A DNA stretch of 64,000 bases from CADDYT01 sp035294125 (GTDB taxonomy: Bacteria > Chloroflexota > Ktedonobacteria > Ktedonobacterales > Ktedonobacteraceae), in assembly GCA_035294125.1 (NCBI GenBank), contig DATGLM010000075.1, positions 82,186 to 146,185 of the forward strand. Reading direction: 5' to 3'. Below, piece by piece: positions 16,670-24,789 of the stretch (position 1 is the stretch's first letter; each line of letters begins with the position of its first letter). A model generated the notes under the pieces. It was not told where the DNA came from and searched no databases. It saw only the letters and a list, made by a program, of their open reading frames with translations. The position numbers and the translations under genes were made by a program.

Positions 16670-18115
16670 ATGTCGCTGGAATCTACCTCTCCAGAGGCGG
16701 AGCAACCGACTCTGCAGGCGAACGCTATTGGTCTGCCCGGCGTCCTGTTCCAGTCCATCACCACTATGGCACCCGCCTCCGCTGTGGCCTTTAGCCTGGG
16801 TGCCGCGATTCCCTTCGCTGGCGGCGCGCTGCCGCTGGCTGTGCTGATTGGCCTCATCGTCTGTTCATTGATCGCCTTCAATATTGGCTCGCTGGCGCGC
16901 TTCCTGCCTTCCGCGGGTGGCTATTTCACCTATGTCAGTCGCGGCCTGGGCGTGCAAGCCGGGTGGATGACCGGCTGGCTCTTCAGCCTCACCTACCTGC
17001 TGATCGTTCCCTTGCAGTTGCTCGTGCTGGGGCCGGTGGCCGACTCCTTCGTGCAGCAATACTTCCATTTCACCTTCGGCACCGTCGGCTGGGCAGTCTG
17101 GGCTATGATCTTCGCCGTCATCATCTTCGGGCTTACCTACTGCGGCATCAAGCTCTCGGCTGATACCAGCGTTGTGCTGGGCTGCATCGAGATCACCGTC
17201 TTCGTCGTGCTCTCCATCTGGCTCATTGTCACGGCTGGCAGTGGCAACACCGCCGCGACCTTCAATCCCGCGTCCAGCCTGCAATCTGGACTCGGCGGCT
17301 GGCTGGGCATCCTGCACGGCATGATCTTCGCCTTCCTGGCCTTCGCCGGCTTCGAGTCGTCCGCTCCCCTGGCTGAGGAGGCGCACAATCCGCGTCGCAC
17401 GGTGCCACGCGCCATTTTCCTTGCGGCAGTCTCCATCGGCATTTTCTATATCTTCTGTTCCTACGCTGGCGTTGTTGGCTGGGGATTCAACAAGATCGCT
17501 TCCTACCCCAACAATCCCGACCCGTGGGGCGCGATGGCGAGCCGCGTCTGGGGCGTCTTTTCCTTCGTCGTCATCCTCGCCATCCTCAATAGCGCGCTGG
17601 CTAACTCCAACGCGGGCGTGAACGCCGCCTCTCGCGTCCTCTACGCCATGGGTCGCACGCGCACGCTGCCCCCCGTGCTGGCGCAGATCAACCGACGTTT
17701 CCGCACCCCCGGCATCGCCATCGTCTTCACGATGATCGTCGGGGTCGTCTTCACCCTCTGGCCCGGCTTCGTCTATGGCCCGTCGGTTGCCTTCGGCCTG
17801 CTTGGCACCATCATCACCATTCTCATCCTCGTGGTCTACATGGCAACATGTCTGGCTGTGCCCTTTTTCTACTGGCGCGAGCACCGCGACATCTTCAGCG
17901 TGGCGCGGCACGTTATCCTGCCCATCATCCCGTTTATCATCCTCATCTTCCCCATCTACGCCCAGTTCGTTCCGGCACCTACACCGCCCTACAACCTCGG
18001 CGGCCCCATCTGCGCCGCCTGGTTCATCCTGGGCCTCATCATCGTCGCCGTCCTCAGCTTTGCCGCTCCCAACGCGCTCAAAAACAGCAGCAAGGTGTAT
18101 CTGGACGATAATTAG
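16670..18115 (+). CDS. APC-superfamily amino-acid permease
   Basis: A 481-residue, about 12-helix inner-membrane transporter. The N-terminus carries the APC signature around residues 20-60 (GLPGVLFQSITTMAPASAV, GAAIPFAGGALPLAVLIG). FLPSAGGYFTYVSRGLG near 85 and FAGFESSAPLAEEAHNPRRTVPRAI near 222 are the conserved regions of amino-acid permeases. It would import an amino acid or amine by proton or cation symport; the substrate cannot be told from sequence. GAGAAGGAG lies 8 nt before the ATG. It is a single gene followed by a GC-rich terminator hairpin. Confidence 0.92.
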   Translation: MSLESTSPEAEQPTLQANAIGLPGVLFQSITTMAPASAVAFSLGAAIPFAGGALPLAVLIGLIVCSLIAFNIGSLARFLPSAGGYFTYVSRGLGVQAGWMTGWLFSLTYLLIVPLQLLVLGPVADSFVQQYFHFTFGTVGWAVWAMIFAVIIFGLTYCGIKLSADTSVVLGCIEITVFVVLSIWLIVTAGSGNTAATFNPASSLQSGLGGWLGILHGMIFAFLAFAGFESSAPLAEEAHNPRRTVPRAIFLAAVSIGIFYIFCSYAGVVGWGFNKIASYPNNPDPWGAMASRVWGVFSFVVILAILNSALANSNAGVNAASRVLYAMGRTRTLPPVLAQINRRFRTPGIAIVFTMIVGVVFTLWPGFVYGPSVAFGLLGTIITILILVVYMATCLAVPFFYWREHRDIFSVARHVILPIIPFIILIFPIYAQFVPAPTPPYNLGGPICAAWFILGLIIVAVLSFAAPNALKNSSKVYLDDN

Positions 18116-18172
18116 ATACAGTTGAGATTGTAGGCGCGAAGAGCGGCAAGGACACGCAAGCTATCTCACCCC

Positions 18173-18209
18173 CAGGCCGGGCGCGCGGCCGCGCGCCCGG
18201 CCTGTTTCC
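18173..18209 (+). terminator. Rho-independent terminator after the permease gene
   Basis: Bases 18173-18204 form a perfect 32-bp palindrome (two 16-bp arms rich in GC), followed by a short T-run, TTTCC. It lies 57 bp after the permease stop. Confidence 0.75.
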
Positions 18210-18311
18210 ATAAGGGTTTAGGCAAGGCTCTTTTCAATCTGACCCTGAAGAGGATATACTTTCATCAGTCCCGTTTTCAGTTCTTACTGTTGAGAAAGGC
18301 AGGGAACCTTT

Positions 18312-19247
18312 ATGGCAATGGATATTAAGTACCGTCTGACTGATGCGCAGACGCATTGTCGCTGGGATCAGAGCATTCCACCTCTGGTGACGGTTGCGTC
18401 GGGTGAGGTGGTAGAGTTAGAGACGAACGAGGCTTCCGACAGGCAGATCGTTCCGGGCAGCAGCGTGGATGTGCTGGCGACGCTCGATTTCAGCGTGATT
18501 CACCCGCTTACCGGGCCCGTGGCTGTGGCGGGCGCGGAGCCGGGGGATGTGCTGGAGGTCGAGGTGCTGGACATTCGCCCCAAGGAGTGGGGATGGACGG
18601 GCATTATTCCGGGCTTTGGCCTGCTGGCCGATGATTTTCCCGAACCCTATTTGAAGGTGTGGGAACTCGAAGGCGATCATGCCTATTTCAAACCGGGGAT
18701 TCGCATTCCGCTGGAGCCGTTCTGCGGCGTCATGGGCGTCGCGCCCGCCGAGCCGGGGTCGCTGGATACCATTCCGCCGCGCCTGAACGGTGGCAATATC
18801 GACATCAAGCAGTTGGTGAAAGGCTCGAAGCTCTATCTGCCCGTGCTCTATCCCGGTGTCAACTTCTCCCTCGGCGATGTCCACGCCGCGCAGGGTGATG
18901 GCGAGGTCTGTGGCACCGCCATCGAGGCCCCGATGATTGTGACTGTGCGCCTCGACCTGCACAAGGGCGGCAGCATTCCCGAACTACAATACTTTACGCC
19001 CGGCAGTGCCAGCGAGAAGACCAACACGAAGGGTTACTACGTGACCACCGGCCACAGCCCTGATCTCTACCAGGCCGCGCAGAACGCTACCCGTCACATG
19101 ATCACCCACCTGACCAGAAACTACGATTTGACGCGCCCCGAAGCCTACGCCCTGTGCAGCGTCGCCGTCGACCTGCGCATCAGCGAAATCGTCGACGCCC
19201 CCAACTGGATTGTCTCTGCCTTCTTACCACTGGATATCTTTGAGTAA
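18312..19247 (+). CDS. Acetamidase/formamidase family protein (FmdA/AmdA)
   Basis: This family hydrolyses small amides such as formamide or acetamide to ammonia and the acid. The 311-residue protein matches the FmdA_AmdA fold throughout: FSVIHPLTGPVAVAGAEPGDVLEVEVLDI near 59-88, EPFCGVMGVAPAEPG near 138, PPRLNGGNIDIKQL near 157 and FSLGDVHAAQGDGEVCGTAIE near 185, the last holding the likely metal or catalytic residues. AGGGAA precedes the ATG by 6 nt; a second ATG at 18318 is possible. It is a single gene. Such enzymes supply nitrogen; the exact amide is not deducible. Confidence 0.92.
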   Translation: MAMDIKYRLTDAQTHCRWDQSIPPLVTVASGEVVELETNEASDRQIVPGSSVDVLATLDFSVIHPLTGPVAVAGAEPGDVLEVEVLDIRPKEWGWTGIIPGFGLLADDFPEPYLKVWELEGDHAYFKPGIRIPLEPFCGVMGVAPAEPGSLDTIPPRLNGGNIDIKQLVKGSKLYLPVLYPGVNFSLGDVHAAQGDGEVCGTAIEAPMIVTVRLDLHKGGSIPELQYFTPGSASEKTNTKGYYVTTGHSPDLYQAAQNATRHMITHLTRNYDLTRPEAYALCSVAVDLRISEIVDAPNWIVSAFLPLDIFE

Positions 19248-19294
19248 GGGAGAGTAAGAGAGGGAAAAAAACTACGCTACAACGCTCAAACTAC

Positions 19295-19323
19295 TTGACG
19301 GAATGGGTCAAATATGCTATGAT
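19295..19323 (+). promoter_or_regulatory. Sigma-70 type promoter of the tRNA-Lys gene
   Basis: TTGACG at 19295-19300 and TATGAT at 19318-19323 are separated by exactly 17 bp. The predicted start, about 19330, lies just before the tRNA 5' end at 19340. Confidence 0.75.
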
Positions 19324-19339
19324 GGTGCCTGTCAGTTGA

Positions 19340-19977
19340 GGGCAGCTAGCTCAACGGTAGAGCAAGTGACTCTTAATGTGCGCCTATGCGCTTCTGTTAT
19401 CCTTGCTGGAGTGTACAGCACCACCAGAGCGGATGTGGTTAAGGCGCGACCTTACCGGAAGCCTGAAAGGGCAAAGGGACAATAGCATGGTCGTCAAAAG
19501 TCTGATCTGACCAGAGTCACTATGGTCAACATCAGGCAGCCAGGCCAGATATGGTTAAGGCTATACTGCTTGAACTTCAGTCGCGGCGATGCCGGGAGGC
19601 ATCCTTCAGGTAGTGGACTTGCTGAAGTACAGAGTTAGCGGCTGTGATTAAGAGGGCCGTTAAACGCTCTCTCTGTAACCACTCTCATAAGGGAGAAAGC
19701 GACGAACGAAGAACCTACGTCTGGACCGGGGTAGCAGGAGAACTTAGGGATCACCTGTACATCGTTTTACGATGCATGGTGACGGAGCGCTCATAGTACT
19801 CAAACGATCAGGGTAATGCCTGATACATGGGGAAGGGGCGCAGGCGGCTTAAGTCGCTGGAGAGCCGGATGCATTGAAAGGTGCAAGTCCGGTTCGGGAA
19901 GGCATGGTTGATACCCTGCAAGGGGGTTGGCCTGCACTTCACTCACTAGGTTCAGGGTTCGAATCCCTGGCTGCTCA
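19340..19977 (+). tRNA. tRNA-Lys(CUU), split by a group II intron
   Basis: Exon 1 (19340-19377) contains the acceptor strand GGGCAGC, the D arm GCTC/GAGC, the anticodon strand AGTGA and the loop CTCTTAA with anticodon CTT. Exon 2 (from 19943/19944 to 19977) completes the anticodon stem (TCACT), a 5-nt variable loop, the T arm CAGGG-TTCGAAT-CCCTG and the acceptor strand GCTGCTC. Joined, the exons give a complete cloverleaf of standard length with a 7-bp acceptor stem containing one G-U pair. The 3' CCA is not encoded (ACCG). The two halves are 565 nt apart, so the tRNA can work only if the intervening RNA is spliced out. Confidence 0.93.
19378..19943 (+). ncRNA. ORF-less group II intron inside tRNA-Lys(CUU)
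   Basis: The intron starts with the group II consensus GUGCG (19378-19382). Domain V is at 19862-19895: a 34-nt hairpin with the AGC triad, a 9-bp lower stem, a 2-nt AA bulge, a 5-bp upper stem and a GAAA tetraloop. A domain VI-like hairpin follows, with a candidate branch-point A at 19936, 7-8 nt before the 3' splice site. EBS1 (ATTAAGAG, 19647-19654) pairs over 8 bp with exon bases 19370-19377, and EBS2 (ACTTGCT, 19617-19623) pairs over 7 bp with 19361-19367. At 566 nt there is no room for a reverse transcriptase/maturase, so splicing must be unaided or use a maturase made elsewhere. The 3' boundary is uncertain by one base (19942 or 19943). Confidence 0.92.
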
Positions 19978-20039
19978 CCGAGCGATCTTGTGGATCTCTC
20001 ACAACATCGATCAATCACAACTGATTCACTGGTATCCGG

Positions 20040-20076
20040 GGATGGGAGCATTGCTCCCATCCTTTCCTGTTTTTTG
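20040..20076 (+). terminator. Terminator of the tRNA-Lys transcript
   Basis: GGATGGGAGC (20040-20049) pairs perfectly with GCTCCCATCC (20053-20062) across a 3-nt loop. It is followed by a T-rich run containing six consecutive T. It lies 62 bp after the tRNA end. Confidence 0.85.
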
Positions 20077-20221
20077 GGCCTAAATTTCCCCTTCTGAGAA
20101 AAATCCCACCCGTTTTTCCCAATTTCTTGCTTTTTGACTCTGATTGGGATAGTATATAAAGAAAGATTTATGAAACAAATCTTTATGCGATGAGCAGCGC
20201 GTTTGGGAAGCGTTTCCCGGT

Positions 20222-20590
20222 ATGGAAGATGTGATGATTGACTGGCGTGAACTCAAACAGATGACGAAGGCGCTGGCCGATGTGGCCCGTCTGACCATCG
20301 TCTATCATCTCGCGCACGCGGATGAGATTACGGTGACCGTGCTTACAGGGCGATTGGGCATCAGCCAGCCGCTGGTTTCGTGGCACCTGCGCAAGCTGCG
20401 CCGCGCCGGGCTGATCGCGACGCGCCGTGTGGGACGGCAGGTCTATTGCTCCCTGAACAGGCAGCGCTTCCAGGCGTGCTTGCAGAACCTGGAACGGCTC
20501 GTCGACCCTGGCTTGCAGGCCGAGTCGCTGCCAACAGGGGAAACGCTGATCGAAATTGAGGCAGCGACTGAAGTTGTCCTGGAGGAATAA
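20222..20590 (+). CDS. ArsR-family winged-helix transcriptional regulator
   Basis: A 122-residue protein with a classic ArsR/SmtB fold: LADVARLTIVYHLAHA near 19-34 and the recognition helix region LTGRLGISQPLVSWHLRKLRRAGL near 41-64, then the wing RRVGRQVYCSL. No cysteine metal site of the ArsR type is visible, so it may sense something other than a metal. It is the first gene of the lipid cluster: its TAA at 20588-20590 abuts the GTG of the first acyltransferase. ATG 20234, preceded by GGAAG, is an alternative start. It probably autoregulates this operon. Confidence 0.85.
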   Translation: MEDVMIDWRELKQMTKALADVARLTIVYHLAHADEITVTVLTGRLGISQPLVSWHLRKLRRAGLIATRRVGRQVYCSLNRQRFQACLQNLERLVDPGLQAESLPTGETLIEIEAATEVVLEE

Positions 20591-21490
20591 GTGTCTTTAG
20601 TGTACAGGGCTGCGCGTGGTGCTTTCATGCTGGCAAAGTGGACGCCGCCTGGCGTGGGGCATCAGGTAGGCAGCATCGCCAGCGCGTTGACCTACGCCGC
20701 CTGGCGTGAGAAGCGGCTGGTGACACAGCGGAATATGGCACAGGTTAGCGGTTTGCCCTTTGATCATCCTCGCGTGCGCCATCTCGCCCTCGCATCCTGG
20801 TATAATTATGGTCGCCTGACCGCCGACTTTCTGTACTTCCCATACGCTGATAGTGCGCAACTGGAGCGAGATGCCATCGATATGACGCAGGGGACCGACT
20901 CATGGCGCGATTATGCCGGGGCGGCTTTAAAACCGGGGCGCGGTGCCATCCTGCTAACAGCCCACTTCGGCAACTGGGATTATGCCGGGGCCATTTTGAC
21001 GCGCAGTTTTCCCCTGTCCGCCGTGGCGGAGAAGTTTAACGACGAGCAGTTGAATGCTCTGTTGCAGAGCCAGCGCATCGAGAAGGGTGTCGGGATCATT
21101 CCGATGGAAGGCTCGGCGCGGCGTATCCTGCGCGTGCTACAACAAAACCTGTTTGTCGCCATCGTAGCCGATCGTCCCGTCTCCGCTGAGGAGGGGGTGC
21201 CGATTACCTTTTTCGGGCGCAAGACCTACGTCCCGGCCGGCCCTGCCGCGCTCGCGCTCAAAGCAGGCGCGGCCCTCATGCCCGGATTCGCCTGGTATGG
21301 CTCGCACAATCGCTTCTACCTGCGTGCCTTCCCTCCCGTCTTTCCTGAAGAGGTGAGGGGCAGGAGCAAGGAAGAGGCCATTATCTGTCTGACGCAGCGC
21401 GCGTATGAAGCTGTGGAAGAGATGGTGCGTGAATGGCCTACCCAGTGGTATATGTTCCGCCCATTCTGGCCCGAAGAGGCGAAACGTTAA
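20591..21490 (+). CDS. LpxL/PatA-type lysophospholipid or glycolipid acyltransferase (first copy)
   Basis: A 299-residue member of the HtrB/LpxL/PatA family, peripheral to the inner membrane. The catalytic HX4D motif is HFGNWD near residue 126, in ILLTAHFGNWDYAGAI. Further family blocks are RRILRVLQQNLFVAIVADRP, PITFFGRKTYVPAGPAALAL and a C-terminal WPTQWYMFRPFW. Without a lipopolysaccharide gene set nearby, and beside a PimA-like transferase and a PgsA-like synthase, acylation of a phosphatidylinositol mannoside, as by mycobacterial PatA, is the likeliest role. The GTG start follows GGAGGAATAA. Confidence 0.85.
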   Translation: MSLVYRAARGAFMLAKWTPPGVGHQVGSIASALTYAAWREKRLVTQRNMAQVSGLPFDHPRVRHLALASWYNYGRLTADFLYFPYADSAQLERDAIDMTQGTDSWRDYAGAALKPGRGAILLTAHFGNWDYAGAILTRSFPLSAVAEKFNDEQLNALLQSQRIEKGVGIIPMEGSARRILRVLQQNLFVAIVADRPVSAEEGVPITFFGRKTYVPAGPAALALKAGAALMPGFAWYGSHNRFYLRAFPPVFPEEVRGRSKEEAIICLTQRAYEAVEEMVREWPTQWYMFRPFWPEEAKR

Positions 21491-21586
21491 CAAGGATTTA
21501 CCTTCCTCTAAACTATTCATAATGGAGGTAAGGTAGTATAAAAGTGGGAACCCGATAGTGTTTCTCACGAACATGGACAAGAAGAG

Positions 21587-22588
21587 ATGTATTACCTGCT
21601 CCGGCTGGCTGAAATCGTAATTCCACGCCTGCCGCGCTTCCTTGTCTACCGGCTCGGCGGCGTTATCGCATTCGCCGCCTGGCTGCTGGCAGCCAGGGCG
21701 AGGCGGCAAGCAAACGAAAATATGATGCATGTCCTCGGCGGTCAGGATGAGCAGGCCCGGCAGTTTCTGCACACGCGGTCCGGACACAAACGGCTGCGCA
21801 AAGTAGTGCGCGGCATGTTCCGGCAGAACGTGAGCAACTACCTGGACCTGTTTCTACTGCCCTCGCTCAAGCCGGAAACTATTCTACAAAGTATGGAGGT
21901 ACGCGGCTTCGAGCATGTACAGCAGGCTTTAGCTTCAGGCAAGGGGGTTATCATCTACTCGGCCCATTTGGGGCCATTTGATTACCTGATCCAGTGGCTG
22001 GCCATCCAGGGGTACGCGGTGACCGTTCCCGTCGAGCACCTGGCCGATCAGCGCATCCTTGACCTGATCCTGCGCCTGCGGCGCTGTAAGGGCGTGCAGT
22101 ATGTGCCGCTGGGTGGCAGCGCGGCCATGCGCGCCATGCTTCAGACGCTGCGCAAGAATCAGGTGGTTCTGATGACCGCCGATAGAGCAGTGCATGGCGA
22201 AAGCGTGACCGTACCTTTCTTTGGCGCGCCCGCCCGCTTGCCGTCGGGCATCGCTCAACTGGCGGTGCGTACCGGCGCGCCGCTGGTTGGCGCTTTCGGC
22301 TGGCGGACGAGAAGTACGCCAGTGCTGTCACAGGTAGCCCAGATCATGCCGGTTTCGCTGGCGCTGCCGCAGGAACAGCGCCAGCAGATTGAGCCGTTAA
22401 TGCAGCGCATTGTCTCCAGCATGGAGCAATATATTGGAGCGCATCCCGATCAGTGGGTGGTCTTTGCCCCGGTCTGGTTCGCTCAAGAGACCACAACAAC
22501 GATGAACGCGAATACGCGCGCGGACGCGCAAGTTCAACAGAGCGCGATGATACAGGAACAAGTGCAGACACGTGTGGACGAAGCATAG
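21587..22588 (+). CDS. LpxL/PatA-type acyltransferase (second copy)
   Basis: This 333-residue protein is a diverged paralogue of the gene before it. HX4D appears as HLGPFD near residue 127 (IIYSAHLGPFDYLIQWL), followed by AMLQTLRKNQVVLMTADRA, VPFFGAPARLPSGIAQLAV and WVVFAPVW near the end. A Thr/Gln-rich tail of about 35 residues is extra. ATG 21587 follows GAAGAG. Two acyltransferases in tandem suggest two acylation steps on one glycolipid core, as in PIM or lipid A assembly; which chain or position each uses is unknown. Confidence 0.85.
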   Translation: MYYLLRLAEIVIPRLPRFLVYRLGGVIAFAAWLLAARARRQANENMMHVLGGQDEQARQFLHTRSGHKRLRKVVRGMFRQNVSNYLDLFLLPSLKPETILQSMEVRGFEHVQQALASGKGVIIYSAHLGPFDYLIQWLAIQGYAVTVPVEHLADQRILDLILRLRRCKGVQYVPLGGSAAMRAMLQTLRKNQVVLMTADRAVHGESVTVPFFGAPARLPSGIAQLAVRTGAPLVGAFGWRTRSTPVLSQVAQIMPVSLALPQEQRQQIEPLMQRIVSSMEQYIGAHPDQWVVFAPVWFAQETTTTMNANTRADAQVQQSAMIQEQVQTRVDEA

Positions 22589-22614
22589 CTGCGTCCAACT
22601 AGAGAAGGAGTGGC

Positions 22615-23430
22615 ATGACCACAAAACAAAGCAGAATCGCAATAGCTGATAGCCTGAGCCTGGGAACGGCTATGTTGGAAAAAAGCAGGCAAATGACGCG
22701 GGAGCAGGCGCTTGATTTCGGGAAGCTGGGTAGCGCGGACCTGCACATGCACAGCACCTACAGCGATGGCCTCGCTACTGTCGAACAAATCCTGGACCAT
22801 GTTCAGCACAATACGCAACTCCATGTGATTGCTATTACCGATCATGATGTGATAGAAGGTGCATTGAGGGCGCGCGATCTCTGGGCAAAGGGTGCCTACC
22901 GCTTTGATTTTATCGTGGGTGAGGAGATCAGCACAAAAGAAGGCCACATGCTGGCGCTCTTTATTGAGAAGCGCATCCAGCCAGGCATGAGCATGGAGCG
23001 CTCGATTGATCTTGTACATGAGCAGGGTGGGCTGGCTATTGTGGCGCACCCGCTCAATCCCATTTTCCGTCACAGTTGCCAGCGCTATGTGCTCGACCGT
23101 ATTCAAGCGGCCAGAGATGTCTGGCTGGATGGTATCGAGACATGGAACGCGAGTTTCTGCGGCATCGGCGCCAACCGTTATGCTATGTACGTCAATCGAG
23201 AAGTCTATGGCTGGGCCGAGGTTGGCAATAGCGATGCCCATACTCTGACGGCGATTGGGCGCGGCTGCACGTGGTTCGAGGGCAAAACGGCGCGGGACGT
23301 GCGCGCTACCATTGAAGCAGGGTTGAGCGCCCCCGGTGGCAAACTGTGGCGCGTACAGGATTACCTGCAGCTCGCGCAATATCATATAAATAAACATGAC
23401 CCTCGAAACCGTAGACAACGCGCAGCGTAA
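22615..23430 (+). CDS. PHP-domain metal-dependent phosphoesterase
   Basis: The 271-residue protein shows the four PHP motifs: ADLHMHSTYSDG near 42, AITDHDVIEGA near 76, GEEISTKEGH near 102 with IVAHPLNP near 142, and a C-terminal GNSDAHT near 203. These build a trinuclear metal site for phosphoester hydrolysis. AGAAGGAG precedes the ATG. It sits inside a glycolipid operon between acyltransferase and glycosyltransferase genes, so a role in removing a phosphate from a lipid intermediate is possible. Nucleotide or oligonucleotide hydrolysis, the commonest activity of the family, is the alternative. Confidence 0.87.
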   Translation: MTTKQSRIAIADSLSLGTAMLEKSRQMTREQALDFGKLGSADLHMHSTYSDGLATVEQILDHVQHNTQLHVIAITDHDVIEGALRARDLWAKGAYRFDFIVGEEISTKEGHMLALFIEKRIQPGMSMERSIDLVHEQGGLAIVAHPLNPIFRHSCQRYVLDRIQAARDVWLDGIETWNASFCGIGANRYAMYVNREVYGWAEVGNSDAHTLTAIGRGCTWFEGKTARDVRATIEAGLSAPGGKLWRVQDYLQLAQYHINKHDPRNRRQRAA

Positions 23431-23491
23431 TAAAGGGTAAAGAATAGGAACCCTTTCCGAACAAAATTTGAGATGAACAGGGAGTAGCGCG

Positions 23492-24673
23492 TTGAAAATA
23501 GGTCTGGTATCGCCATATGACTGGAGCTATCCGGGAGGTGTGCGCGATCATGTGCGTCACCTTGCCGATGAATTTATCGCAGCGGGCCATGATGTGCGCA
23601 TTCTGGCACCTGCTTCCGGTAAAAAGGGCAAACTGTTTGAGCCGAATGTCTATAAAATGGGAGGCACGACTCCCATTCCCATCAATGGCTCTATTGCTCG
23701 TATCACTCTGAATCCTGTTCTTGGTCGCCATGTGCGCCGTGTCCTGCAACGCGAGCGGTTCGATGTCATCCACCTGCACGAACCCCTGCTCCCCGGTCTC
23801 TCTCTGACCGTGTTGCGCTTCTCGCGTACACTCAACGTTGGCACGTTCCATGCCTTCGCGCGTCCTGGCATGGCCTCTACTCCCTATCTGGCCTACGCCT
23901 CGGCCTACCCGTTCTTGCGCCACTATTTTCGCCGCCTCGCAGGGCGTATCGCTGTCTCTCCGGCGGCGTATAGTTTCGTCTCTCGCTATTTCGATGGCGA
24001 TTACCGCATTATTCCCAACGGCGTGAATCTGGACAGTTTCAGTCCAACGATTCTGCCTTTCCCTCAATATATGGATGGCAAGCGGAATATTCTCTTTGTG
24101 GGCCGCTTCGAGAGACGCAAAGGGGCCAAGTTTCTGCTGCGTGCCATTCCCACCATTCGCGAACGCTTTCCCGACACGCGCTTTATTTTCGTCGGCGAGG
24201 GTCGTCTGCGCCCTGGCTTTCAGCAGTTTGTTGAGCGCCACGGCTGGCAGGATGTGATCTTCACCGGCTATGTCCCTGATGAAGACAAGCAGCGCTACTT
24301 TGCCAGCGCGCACGTCTTTTGCGCCCCTGCCATCGGCGGCGAGAGCATGGGGGTCGTCCTGTTGGAGGCTATGGCTGCCGGCAAACCTGTCGTAGCAACT
24401 GATATCGAGGGCTATGCAACGGTCGTGCATGATGGCGTCGATGGCCTGCTCGTACCCCCTCGCGACAGCGAGGCCCTGGCCTTTTCCATCGCTCGCCTGC
24501 TGGAAAACGAGTCTCTGCGCCAGAGGCTGATCCATAACGGGCTGGAAACTGCCTGCAACTACGCCTGGCCGCAGGTCGCTCGCCGCATCCTCGATTATTA
24601 CGCTGAACTGCTTGAGGAGCGAGCGGTGTATGATACTGCGCGAAATGCCAGAAACACTTTTCAGTCTTATTGA
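23492..24673 (+). CDS. GT4-family glycosyltransferase, PimA-like
   Basis: A 393-residue GT-B enzyme. The N-terminal glycine-rich loop YDWSYPGGVRDHVRHLADEF near 9-28 and GTFHAFAR near 117 match PimA-type mannosyltransferases. The donor-binding C-terminal half has IPNGVNLDSFSP, ILFVGRFERRKGAKFLL and ESMGVVLLEAMAAGKPVVATDIEG, the EX7E motif. The reading frame starts at a TTG (23492) with GGGAG 8 nt upstream. Its context beside a PgsA-like lipid synthase and two acyltransferases points to GDP-mannose-dependent mannosylation of phosphatidylinositol; the sugar is inferred. Confidence 0.87.
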   Translation: MKIGLVSPYDWSYPGGVRDHVRHLADEFIAAGHDVRILAPASGKKGKLFEPNVYKMGGTTPIPINGSIARITLNPVLGRHVRRVLQRERFDVIHLHEPLLPGLSLTVLRFSRTLNVGTFHAFARPGMASTPYLAYASAYPFLRHYFRRLAGRIAVSPAAYSFVSRYFDGDYRIIPNGVNLDSFSPTILPFPQYMDGKRNILFVGRFERRKGAKFLLRAIPTIRERFPDTRFIFVGEGRLRPGFQQFVERHGWQDVIFTGYVPDEDKQRYFASAHVFCAPAIGGESMGVVLLEAMAAGKPVVATDIEGYATVVHDGVDGLLVPPRDSEALAFSIARLLENESLRQRLIHNGLETACNYAWPQVARRILDYYAELLEERAVYDTARNARNTFQSY

Positions 24674-24774
24674 CATTGTCATTCGCCCATTCTTTGGACA
24701 CATGAGAAAAATATAGCTTCTGGCAAAGTGCCTGTAATTTCTCAAAAAAAGAGCTAGTCCAACTCAGCGAAGTA

Positions 24775-24783
24775 TGGTACAAT
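24775..24783 (+). promoter_or_regulatory. Extended -10 promoter immediately before the CDP-alcohol transferase gene
   Basis: TGGTACAAT at 24775-24783 is an extended -10 element. The expected transcription start coincides with the ATG at 24790, and no Shine-Dalgarno sequence lies between, so the mRNA may be leaderless. Confidence 0.4.
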
Positions 24784-24789
24784 AGAGAC

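Noticed and set aside
19378..19943. Group I intron as the insert in tRNA-Lys
   Set aside because: The GUGCG 5' end, the 34-nt domain V with GAAA loop and AA bulge, and paired EBS1/EBS2 are group II features.
23306..24745. 479-codon minus-strand ORF opposite the GT4 gene
   Set aside because: Antisense shadow; the plus-strand frame has full glycosyltransferase motifs.
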